DNA of 13,245 bases, from the NCBI GenBank assembly GCA_022592435.1, contig JABYQS010000788.1:1-13245 (forward strand), written 5' to 3'. This stretch comes from Cerioporus squamosus (Eukaryota; Basidiomycota; Agaricomycetes; Polyporales; Polyporaceae). Of the stretch, positions 1 through 8,023 are shown piece by piece. Numbering within the stretch: position 1 is the first letter of the stretch; each line of letters starts with the position of its first letter. Both the position numbers and the translations under genes were made by a program. Under the pieces are notes generated by a model, which worked only from the letters and a program-made list of their open reading frames with translations, ran no database searches and was not told where the DNA came from.

Positions 1-626
1 GCTGTATCGCCATGTCTCCTCTGCAACTCGAGTGGCCGCTCTTGCGACGGACGCCTCCCCAGACATTCCTGCGAAAGCGGGACTCTATGAGCCGATGTCT
101 CAGACGACGTGAATCACGGTACATACCACTTGCGCACTGTAGCTGCGCGCGACACCAGACTTGGACTTGCGGCCAGACATGTTGTGCCGGGCAGCCGGGC
201 AGGACGAGTCGGATGCTCTGGCGGCGCTAAGTCTCCACAGCAGCTTGCACAGAGTAGGTGTGGAGACGATGTACGTACCTGTGCGCTGACTCCCGTCTTG
301 CGTCCAGGAGACTACCTTCCTGCGCTAGCATCTTGGACTGCATGACAAGACAGCTCGAGTTGAGCGCGCCGCATCTGCCTGGTCGCGGCCGCGTGTTAGC
401 CTCTGCTGGCCATTTGCGCCGACGTCTCTTTGCCCGAGCGCGCTCTACAGCAGCCGCATCATGGAGACACGGCAGCAAGAATGCTCGCCCGCCGTGTAGT
501 CCTCATCGACCTGACGCAGCACGCAGACGGTGCCTCGCTTCACCAAACACAGTCCACAGCATTGGCAACACGGTCGTCGTCATCACGGTGTACCGCGCCC
601 GAAGGCACCGACTTCGACGAAGTCTG
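1..626. other. No supported gene in first 0.6 kb of copy A
   Basis: Several short frames are open on both strands, but none looks like a known protein and their boundaries shift between the two repeat copies. On the minus strand there are good splice-like signals: an AG|GTACGT donor near 277 and a GTATGT donor near 125 followed by a TTTCGCAG acceptor. This may therefore be part of an intron-rich minus-strand gene that continues past the left edge. In copy B that continuation would run into about 10200-10363. I could not build a frame-consistent model. Confidence 0.4.
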
Positions 627-1332
627 TCAGCAGCGGAGACTGCGGCCGCGCTCCTCGAAGGAGAAACGCTGGGAGAGGCCGGGTATGTTCCCGGGCTGCG
701 ACAGCGCTTGCCGCTGGTACCGTCCGGATATTCCCCTTCTCGAACAGACTGGATTCGCCCGCAGGATCTCATGCCATGGAGAGGTCACCCGCTGATTGTG
801 CACCGATTCGGAACTCAGCACATGCATGGAGAGGTCACCCGCTGATTGTACACCGATTCGACACACGGATGTCGTCCGAGCCGACGATGCAGCGAGAAAT
901 GGACCAGGCAAGCTGCAAGCGGTACAAGAAACACAGTGTACCCGGTACGTACCTTCTACGTGTCCTCCGGCTCAAGAAGAGCTCGAGCTCCCAGCCTGTA
1001 TATGGGAGCGAGGTCGGCTGACTATGAAGGACTTGACTGCAGGCGGACGATTGTCAGGATGCGGATGTGTAGTGGTAGTCAAATGTGAGTACTTACATGT
1101 CAATATATGAGTCCACTGCTTCAGACAATCCAAGTCTGCACTGTGTGAGCAATCCTGAGATACAGGACAGGGCGACGGGAGGGGAGAAGAGAGAGGAAGT
1201 GCGAGTGCGGGCACAGTGGAAGGTATGAAGAGTCCGAGGCATGGTGGGGGCTGCTGGGGGAGCGGCCCCAGACATGCGAGGTATAGCTTGTCTCGTACAG
1301 ATGGGACGACACTGTCGACATGGTGTAATCAC
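627..1332 (-). CDS. Putative spliced gene of unknown function, copy A
   Basis: I do not recognise the product. On the minus strand three exons join in one open frame. The first ends in residues SEAVDSYID at 1097 and its start is unresolved, perhaps an ATG within 1250-1332. The second is 953-1036 (28 codons, containing LPYTGWELELF) and the third is 627-912, ending in TGA. The introns are 1037-1096 (GTAAGT...CTGCAG) and 913-952 (GTACGT...TTGCAG), both of normal fungal size. Frame is kept across both junctions. Compared with copy B, exon 3 is 42 nt longer because of a local 51-bp duplication, and it still reaches the same stop. The first exon is frame-disturbed between copies by G-run indels. 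Confidence 0.33.
770..860. repeat. 51-bp local tandem duplication present only in copy A
   Basis: The block at 770-810 is repeated at 821-860 with two small differences. Copy B has a single version at 11144-11185. It lies inside the last exon of the putative spliced gene at 627-1332. Confidence 0.9.
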
Positions 1333-1526
1333 CGGCTAGTTCATAGGCGCAAGAGATCGCACAGTACACCGAAGCGAACTGTCACTCTTTGTCGAGCCTT
1401 CGATATGCAGAGTACAATGCCATTGTTTCTGCTTAGAGAAGTCTTTAGTACAACCTCTGAGATTAGTATGTATTCTAGACGATAGTAGCTAGGTCAGGAC
1501 ACCATTTCTGAAATACACACAGGCCC

Positions 1527-2148
1527 TCAGAACTGATCTGTGTCCTCAATCTTTGCGACGACTCCGCCGTCCTCGTCCTCGCTTGTGTCAACCCCGCGTG
1601 CACTCTTCGGCCCGTTCCGTGCATACCGCGGTGGGAACTTGACCGGGTCGATCGTTGGCCGCTTCCAATGCTGGCCGAGGTTACTGCGGCAGTTCCGTGT
1701 AAGCGGGAGAGCAAACCGAATGCTCGGAGACAGCATTGTACACGGACTCTTGAGCTGCAAAGATCTCGCCCGGTGTCGCCTTGCGGAAGTACAGCCGGCC
1801 CTGCTCGAAGAGAGCCAGCAACTCGAGCACATCGGCGACCCGCATCTTGCTCGGGTTCTGGAAGACCACACGGCGCGGCCAGCCGTGGAGTATCATCCCG
1901 TAGAAGAGGACAATGTCCTCCTGGAAAGGGACCGCGGCCCAGCGCATCTCGGCTCCGGGGTCGCCGGTCTTGTCGACTGTCGGGTAGACATCAACATCCA
2001 AGTACAATTCGGAGGGGCTAACCGAGAGCAACGAACCGATGTCCATGTCAAGCACCTGCTTGAACAGGCCGCGGTCTGCACCTGCCTGGTTGTAGTACTT
2101 GTGGCCGCCATTCTTTGCTCGGCCAATGAGTGGGCCAGGCCGTGTCAT
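1527..2148 (-). pseudogene. 205-codon basidiomycete-type hypothetical gene, copy A, frameshifted
   Basis: The minus-strand frame opens at an ATG at 2148 with MTRPGPLIGRAKNGG, then HKYYNQAGADRG, and continues through acidic and hydrophobic blocks such as LYLDVDVYP and FYGMILHGWPRR. Near 1727 a single extra base relative to copy B shifts the frame, which then stops at 1681. The expected C-terminus (HWKRPTIDPVKFPPRYARNG, then an acidic tail ending DTDQF) lies in another frame down to 1527. The protein has no signal peptide or membrane segment. From memory it resembles an uncharacterised, often multi-copy family of Agaricomycetes, but no function is known to me. A TATA-like element lies about 50 bp upstream. 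The break could be real decay or a sequencing error. Confidence 0.6.
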
Positions 2149-2195
2149 TGGAGGATGTGCGGGGTGGTTTCGAATTATCCTGTTGATTGCGGCTG

Positions 2196-2209
2196 TTTTA
2201 TATATATTT
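2196..2209 (-). promoter_or_regulatory. TATA-like element upstream of the 205-codon gene, copy A
   Basis: On the minus strand the bases read AAATATATATAAAA, an AT-only island in GC-rich DNA, about 50 bp before the ATG at 2148. It sits between the stop of the upstream spliced gene (2253) and that ATG. It is conserved in copy B at 12519-12532, with one base fewer in the A-run. Confidence 0.5.
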
Positions 2210-2252
2210 CAATGCCCACCGCAGGCCTCAAGACTTGGCTGCCGGCCCCCCA

Positions 2253-2940
2253 TTACCGATCGAATGCAAAGCCGAGGTGAAGCAGCCGGCCGACAGAGAT
2301 ACCTAGATGCTCTTCGAGCTCGAGGTAATAGCTACGCCTAGCAATGCTGCGTCCAGTTGCGGCAGCGGCCAGACAGAGAACTTACTGTATGTTTTCTCTG
2401 CTACCGGGAGAGTCTTCCAATGGCCATCCTAGAGAGCAGCGCGGCATGCTGTGAATGTTGCACTCCGGACGCAGCTCCATGCTCCGGCCAGCAACATAAT
2501 GGGTGCTGTCCGACGGACCGACGGTCGCGTAAACACCCCGATAGCCACCGCTCTTCGGGAGCCTGAAGATGTTACTGTGAACAAGGTTGAATCGAAACAC
2601 CGAGCAGACCCTTCGCAGCAGGTCACCCCGAACGAACTTACGCGATGTCGTGCACCTTTGCGGTTGCTGCGGTTGGCCGAATACTGTTCGCAGTTCTCCG
2701 TGACATACCAGTGATGCGGTAGGTGGCACGGCTCGTCCTGCGCGACTCTCGTGTTGGTTCACTAGAGGAAGGTATCAGCACAGTACCAGCAAGCTGAGGC
2801 AGTCGGAAACGTATGCAGGTTGCAAGCAGAGTCGCACGTCGAAGTGCAGACTGAGCCGGCCGAGGACGAGCTATGCACCCGCCAGATGAAGCGGTCCCGG
2901 CGTGTGATCGATCCTCGCGTCGATTAGACACTACCTGCAT
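2253..2940 (-). CDS. Putative four-exon gene 3' part, unknown function, copy A
   Basis: I do not recognise the product. On the minus strand four exons join in one open frame. The exons are 2709-2940 or less (start uncertain), 2642-2666, 2386-2574 and 2253-2337. The introns are 2667-2708, 2575-2641 and 2338-2385 (42, 67 and 48 nt), with donors GTATGT, GTAAGT and GTAAGT and acceptors CGCAG, CACAG and GCTAG. The phases agree at all three junctions and there is no internal stop. The joined protein includes FRLPKSGGYRGVYATVGPSD, MELRPECNIHSMPRC and a C-terminus YYLELEEHLGISVGRLLHLG ending in FDR. It reads as a compact soluble domain. The next gene downstream begins about 105 bp later. The first exon may extend beyond the part modelled here, and the ATG at 2940 lies outside the repeated segment. 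Confidence 0.45.
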
Positions 2941-4442
2941 GTCCGCGGATGCTCGGCTTGGTGCAGCTCGCTAGTCTGGCACCGGCTCGAGCCTGTACGG
3001 TGCGCGCAGTGCGCGCACAGTGAATGAGGACGAGAGACTCGGGTCTTGCGTCCGAGGCCTTGCAACTTGCAGCGCACAACAGTCGACGTGCTCGAGCCTT
3101 TTCACAACAGAATAGGTGGATAGGTCAAAGTGGAGGCCCGGGAATCCTGCAAGCACAGCCGTCATGTCCATAGACACCGCGCTCTAGCGGTCTCTTGCTG
3201 CTGCTCGTCCGAGTCGACGTAACGAGACAGGGTCGGTCGGGACAAGCAGGCGCGAGGGGAAGTTCCGCTACTCGCCTCAGGCTTCCGGAGCGAGCATACT
3301 CGGGCTATGGCCCCTGGCATTGCTAGTAGGTACTCTACATGATCAGACTGTACGCACATAGAGAACAGTTGAAAATACATCACACTTTATGTTCTCCACA
3401 GCATTGGACAAGACGACTACAAGGGCGAACCTGCAATCGAGTCGGAGGTGAGAGCACAGCGTACGAGTAAAGCCTCCGTGCTTACCCTTCGACAGCGAGC
3501 GATGAGAGGCGATTGTCGCATACCCGTGCCCCTCAGCGGGTTCTGAGTAGGCGGGGTCTCTCCAGGGTCGTCGTCTCGTGAGCACGAAGCACGGAGCGTG
3601 CGAGAACAAAGCCCGTGCGCTGCGTCTTCGTCGCAGTCTCCCTGTGTCAGGACCTGTCACAACATGCCGTCAGTTTCCGAGAGATGTGAATGCAAATGCC
3701 GTGAATGCAATCGGAAGAGAGGAGCGACTCCAGTACGCAGACTATTGCGCAAGCTTCTAGAGCAACTCATCCACAAACTCAGCGTGAACTCGGGTGCGTA
3801 GCAAGGCCACTGGCCAGTAGAGAACGGCAGGTTGTTGCTCGCTCGACGCACCCTCGGAATGGCTGCTTCCCAGCATCTCTCTGCGCGACATTCAGCGACT
3901 CGGATGTCTGTAACGCACCGCTCGCGACCGATAGCATCCTCATCATCGCTCTATGTCGACAAGGCACGAGCCTTACAACCATGTCAAGATGGCGCAGGAT
4001 CGGCGGGAGCTTCTCGAGTCTCTCAGCTCCAGCAAGAGCACTGGCAGGTTCCACACACAACACAGCAAATGTGCGTCGAGTCCACTGCAGTCTCGAGCTG
4101 CTCCTCCACTCGCAGAACCGCACAGAAATGCCATGCATGGTGCGCCGGACGTTGGCGCAAGCGACGAGCCGGCAGAACAGTTGTCGTGTCGTCACAGCGT
4201 CGTATCTACTATCCGGACGCCCCAGACCATGCACTGAGTGTCGAGCACCCTGACGGCGATCTCGAGTCCCGTCCGCGGCGGCGACTGACTCAGCTTGCCC
4301 CGTCTGCGAAGCACCTCGATCGCCAGCTGCACGCCAAACAAGATGCTCGCCCTGCTCCCGACTCGAGCATCGCCGTCCCAAGTCCGAACATCGCGACGGT
4401 GCAGCTATCGACCCGGACGCACGCCGTCCACACATGAATCCG
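2941..4442. other. Single-copy stretch without a convincing gene
   Basis: The longest open frame here is a 255-codon minus-strand one at 3779-4546. It is rich in Arg, Ser and Ala, as chance frames in GC-rich DNA are, and I recognise nothing in it. Another minus-strand frame at 2971-3171 starts MDMTAVLAGFPGLHF and could be a small exon. Isolated splice-like signals occur, for example a GTGCGT donor near 3358, but no multi-exon frame could be assembled. Part of 4290-4440 weakly resembles the end of the 770-bp units that follow. Confidence 0.4.
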
Positions 4443-5211
4443 CGCCCTGAAGGCGCAACGTGACAACGCGAGCAGAACTCGCGTGTGTGTCCGCTATGTG
4501 CTACGTACATGCAACCAAAGCACGAAAGGAGGACGAGGAAAGACACTCACCATCTGTGTCCGCCGTGCACCGAGCTCCGACGAGCGTGCATGCGAAACTC
4601 CCGGCTCCCTGACACCCGCCCGACGACCCCATCTGTTGCCTGACTGTCGCGAGTACGAACTGCAGCTCCGGCTCGAGCTTGCTCGGCTTGTAACTTGTGT
4701 TCCGAACGACAGGCGGGGGCTGATGATGGTTACGATGGCACATTTGTTCGCACTTTGTCCGGCGGCGTATTCGACCGACCTTGCGTGGCTGCTGGTCGCT
4801 GGGGCAGACCTGCACCTCCCGGCCGCTGTCGAGACTCGAGAGTACGCCCGCTACACAGCGGAGGTGCGCACACGAGATTCGAGGTTGCGAGGACGCAGCT
4901 GAGTGCGCAGTGTCGACCGAGAATGGCTGGCGACATCAACGGCGGGGCTCCCGGGCGACGAGTCCCTGAGTCGCAACTTCCAGAACGTCGCCCTTCGCGC
5001 ATGTTGAGCGACGTCGCTGTCACTGCATGATCTTGAGCCGCGGTTGCTGTTTGGCGTCGGGACAGCAAGGGGCCCTGCAAAGCATGCGAGTCAGACATCA
5101 GCGTAAGGTCTCCGCATGCTCGCAGTCGCGGAATCGCGAGTCGCTGCCCGAGTTCGATCGTCAGTCGAAACGGTGCGACGCTGCAGCTCAGTCGAACACC
5201 ACTCGAATCCT
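4443..5211. repeat. First unit of diverged ~770-bp tandem duplication
   Basis: This unit lines up with 5212-5985 at offsets of 766-775. Anchor stretches include CGCCCTGAAGGCGCAAC (4443 and 5212), CACCGAGCTCCGACGAGCG (4568 and 5343), GGCCCTGCAAAGCATGCGAG (5071 and 5842) and CTCCGCATGCTCGCAGTCGC (near 5110 and 5882). The units differ by many substitutions and indels, far more than the 2.9-kb copies, so this duplication is older. On the minus strand both units keep a GTGAGTGTCT donor-like site (near 4550 and 5319) and a TTCAG acceptor-like site. Both also keep the short peptide frame FACTLVGARCTA. Confidence 0.88.
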
Positions 5212-5985
5212 CGCCCTGAAGGCGCAACACGACAGCGCGAGGAGCACTCGCAAGTACGTCCGCCATCCGCTACGTACATACAACCGAAGCGCAAAAGGGA
5301 AGACGAGGAGACACTCACAGTTCACGATCTGTGTGCGCCGTGCACCGAGCTCCGACGAGCGTGCACGCGAAACCTCCCGGCTCCATGGGCCCGTGCCTGA
5401 GGACCTTCCTGTCGCGAGTACGTCCGCACCTCCAGCTCGAGCTTGCTCGCTTGAAGTTGTAGTTTGAGTTCCGAACAACGGGCGGGGGCCGAGGATGGTT
5501 ACGATCGCAGGCTGTTGAACGTTCGTTCGCCACTTGTCCGGCGGTGTATGCGACCAACTGTGTGTGAGCTGATCGAGGTCACCGGTGCGGACCCGCACGT
5601 CCCGGCCGCTGTAGAGACTCGAGACTACGCCCGCTGCACAGCGGAGGTGCGAACGCGAAATCAGAGCTTGCGAGGACGCAACTGAGTGCACAGTGTCGAC
5701 CGAACGCGCGACGCGACGTCAACGGCGGGGCTCCCAGGCGACGAGTGCATGAGTCGCCTTCGCGCGAGCCGAGCGACGTCGCTTTCACTGAATGGTCTTG
5801 AGCCGCGGTGTTGGTGTTCGGCGTCGGGGCAGCTCGGAAGGGGCCCTGCAAAGCATGCGAGTCAGTAATCAGCGTACCAGGTCTCCGCATGCTCGCAGTC
5901 GCAGAATCGCGAGTCGCTGCATGTGTTAGATCGTCAGTCGTTCGACGGTACCACGCTGCAGCACGCTCGAAGACTACTCACAGTG
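5212..5985. repeat. Second unit of diverged ~770-bp tandem duplication
   Basis: This is the second, diverged copy of 4443-5211, in the same orientation and directly adjoining it. Similarity fades near 5985, after a segment matching the 5110-5200 end of unit one. Open frames in this unit mostly do not correspond to those in unit one. The exception is the minus-strand stretch with RNH, PPPVVRN and FACTLVGARCTA, which is shared. No product can be named. Confidence 0.85.
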
Positions 5986-6620
5986 TGCACCGTCACTCGA
6001 AAGCGAGTCCGGTACGGATCGCATGCACGACATCGGGCTCGTGCTTCGTACGTACTCCGCAGGATGTTCGAGCTGCGCCGCCGATCGGAGACCCACTGCG
6101 CATCGCCCTCCAGGTCGACCGACGAGCCCGCGCCCGACGACGATGCACCTTGCGAGCAGTCGATCGAACACCGACGTGCGTGCGTACGTATCGGTACGAC
6201 GCACGGCGCGTACGAGGGCCGACTGAACCTTGCGAGGCGGAGGTGTCGTTGGTCCTGATCTCGGTCCTTCGGTCCCCGGGCGAGAGTGCACGTCGACAAC
6301 GCTGATGCGACGCTTGAGAATAGTCCTGGCCTCTCGTCGAGGTTGGCGTTCTCCCCTCTGCACTCTGTACAGTTGTCCACCGAGGAGTCTTCGCGAGTAC
6401 CGGAGCCAAGTCGCGCGGCGTCTTGATCACGGTCTCTTGCGTGGCGTTGCGCTCGGGTCTGTCTGGATTGGGCTGTTAATACGCGACGGCTGGACATGTT
6501 CAGCGTAGTTCGGGAGAGATGACGCGCACACGGACCTCAGGGAGCGCGGGCGTGCGAGTCCCAATGTCCGGACGGGCGCTGGAGACGGGTGCGTGCCAGG
6601 CGTGGCATGTTTGTGCTGGG
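5986..6620. other. No supported gene
   Basis: Three overlapping minus-strand frames (5934-6497, 5974-6363, 5993-6430) are open but Arg/Ser-rich and unrecognisable. When three frames are open over the same DNA, the usual cause is scarcity of stop codons in GC-rich sequence. I see no RNA gene or repeat here. Confidence 0.4.
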
Positions 6621-6629
6621 GAAAGGCGT

Positions 6630-6775
6630 TATAAGTACTGGGCTGTGAGGAAGGCGTCTGGCCAGGATTACTACCGCTCGCCCTTCGCCCTCCACCGCCC
6701 GTCTCGCCCCCACACCCTCGCTGTCTCCTCGTCGATCCCCGTCGTCGTGGCTGCTGCTCCCGCGTCCTCGACAGA
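6630..6775 (+). promoter_or_regulatory. Possible core promoter: TATAAG box and CT-rich tract
   Basis: A TATAAG sequence at 6630 is followed by a strongly pyrimidine-rich plus-strand tract (about 6676-6770). An ATG at 6785 opens a frame of only 25 codons, ending at 6862. TATA followed by a CT-rich tract just before the start codon is a common layout of active fungal promoters. No downstream gene could be modelled, so the target is unknown. The tiny frame might be a first exon. Confidence 0.3.
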
Positions 6776-6992
6776 CGTCCCGGCATGAACGTTTGTCGGT
6801 CGCCGCCTTCCTGCCCTTTGTCCCTGTCACCCCGTTCTGCGGGACCGTTATCCACGGTGTAGATAGATCCTTTGCCTATTCAAACACATGCACTGACGTC
6901 GTCTTTGTGCATAGCCGGCAATTGTCCGACTGTATGAGCGTGGCATAGCGGCGCCCGGCTTTGAATGACGTATAGCCTGTGGTTCATACTCG

Positions 6993-7525
6993 CTACTTGG
7001 GCGAGGTGTGTGTCATGCGGAAAGGGGTGTCGGCGAGGCGATTGGGAGAGCGCGAGACCCTTGTTGTATGGTGGATGCTGCGGTTCGGAACGGGGACGTC
7101 AGGCACCCGCAGCTGTAGTTGATGTATTAGTATCGTAGTGTTGCCTCTCACTTACCGTGGTACTTGGATATGATCGAGTTCGTGCCCAATGAGAGGAGCG
7201 GAGGAGGACGTTACCGGATCTGGGAGCGTGTGCAGGCAGGCTGCATCGCCGTGGTGTTGGGGTCCAGTGAATCGTTGATCTGGAGACGGGCGGTCAGTAT
7301 ATGAGTACGTGCGAACGTGAAAATGTGAGCGACGTTACCTGCCTCGCACTAGTACATCCCCGATGAATCAGGCTTCTGTGCCATGGGAAGCGGTCGGTTA
7401 TTTGCTGCAGGCCGGACGACGTACAAGTGCTCGTCTGCAAACCACACACCGGCCTTGCGACGGCGCACGGGCAGGGCTGCTGCGGTGGATAGGGACGGAG
7501 AGTGCGAAAGGAAACCGGCATGCAT
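6993..7525 (-). CDS. Possible small multi-exon gene, divergent from URB1
   Basis: I do not recognise the product. The first ATG (7525) after a CT-rich tract starts MHAGFLSHSPS and reaches KAGVWFADEH. A good intron at 7376-7424 (GTACGT donor, AATAAC branch, CACAG acceptor) leads to exon 7339-7375. A second at 7280-7338 (GTAACG, CTGAC, CCAG) leads to exon 7215-7279 with INDSLDPNTTAMQ. All are in frame. The most perfect intron signal in the area is at 7113-7155 (GTAAGT, TACTAAT, CTACAG). How it connects to exon 7215-7279 is ambiguous: either a 7-nt microexon at 7156-7162 or one 102-nt intron. The two options end at 6993 or 7013. Alternative frames are also open, so the model is tentative. Confidence 0.3.
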
Positions 7526-7599
7526 TGGAGTAGTGTAGATACAGGCGGCGTATGTCTAGCGCGATGCTACACAAGCCGGGGCGCAGCGCGTATGCACGC

Positions 7600-7700
7600 A
7601 CGTCTTGCAGGCGCAGAGGGACGGAGCGGTGTCGAAGAGAGAGCGAGAGAGGACGGGAGCGAGGAAAGAGAGGAGGCGGGTGGTCGCTCTTGTGCGCAAC
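7600..7700 (-). promoter_or_regulatory. CT-rich tract upstream of the minus-strand gene
   Basis: The minus strand is strongly pyrimidine-rich around 7625-7690 (GAGA-type sequence on plus), about 100-160 bp before the first ATG at 7525. This fits a fungal core promoter facing left, back to back with the URB1 promoter. It could also be a simple purine/pyrimidine low-complexity stretch. Confidence 0.35.
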
Positions 7701-7919
7701 AGCGGCGTTGGACGAGGTCGTGAGAACGAAGGACGGCCGTCGGGCGTCGTGCATGCGGGCGGAGGCGGGCGTCGTGCGATGGCGTGCAGAGACGACTCCG
7801 AGTCGACGTCGTGAGCCAACGAGCCATCGAGAAGGCCCCGCATGTGACCGCGTCGCGTCTGGACGTCACTTCCGGCGCCAGATCATTTTCGATCGCGCTC
7901 AGGCTGCCTGTGCACAGGA

Positions 7920-8023
7920 CGGTTGGCCCTTCTCCTCATTCCTCTCATCTGCCTACTTGTGCCAGTCTGAGTGCTGCCACCTCACGCGCAGCCGGCGACA
8001 CACTACCGAACTGCAACTTGACG
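7920..8023 (+). promoter_or_regulatory. Proximal promoter and 5' leader of URB1
   Basis: A plus-strand CT-rich stretch (about 7927-7962) precedes the URB1 ATG at 8024 by about 60-100 bp. No TATA box is evident. The start codon has A at position -3 (ACGATGC), a good eukaryotic context. Confidence 0.4.

Larger units (their letters stand above)
1..2918. repeat. Copy A of 2.9-kb terminal direct repeat
   Basis: Bases 1-2918 match 10364-13245 in the same orientation along their whole length. The match begins at the first base of the window and copy B ends at its last base. The copies differ by scattered 1-3 nt indels, for example different G-run lengths near 1188 and 1247. A few substitutions are also present, such as G/T at 2361 and 2717 and T/C near 2449, and copy A alone has an extra 51-bp duplication at 770-860. 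The repeat carries minus-strand gene structures and no reverse transcriptase, integrase or transposase that I can recognise. A tandem array, a circular molecule or an unmerged assembly overlap would all give this layout. Confidence 0.97.

Noticed and set aside
110..190. Minus-strand stretch beginning MSGRKSKSG, reminiscent of a histone N-terminus
   Set aside because: The similarity is limited to a few basic residues. The frame stops soon after, no histone fold follows, and a continuation through the nearby intron signal does not help.
258..845. Long plus-strand open frames in the first kilobase of each repeat copy
   Set aside because: They are Arg/Ser/Ala-rich, overlap frames on the other strand, and change length and sequence between the two copies because of small indels. 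This suggests chance frames in GC-rich DNA.
944..952. Recurrent GTACGTAC palindromes across the window as a binding site or barcode
   Set aside because: Several (for example 277, 952 and 7424 on the minus strand) sit exactly at splice donors of the GTACGT type, and others belong to the 770-bp repeat, so no separate function is needed.
3779..4546. 255-codon minus-strand open frame as a real gene
   Set aside because: Its composition is typical of stop-poor GC-rich DNA, its start overlaps the 770-bp repeat, and the homologous start in the second unit continues for only about 75 codons. No recognisable domain is present.
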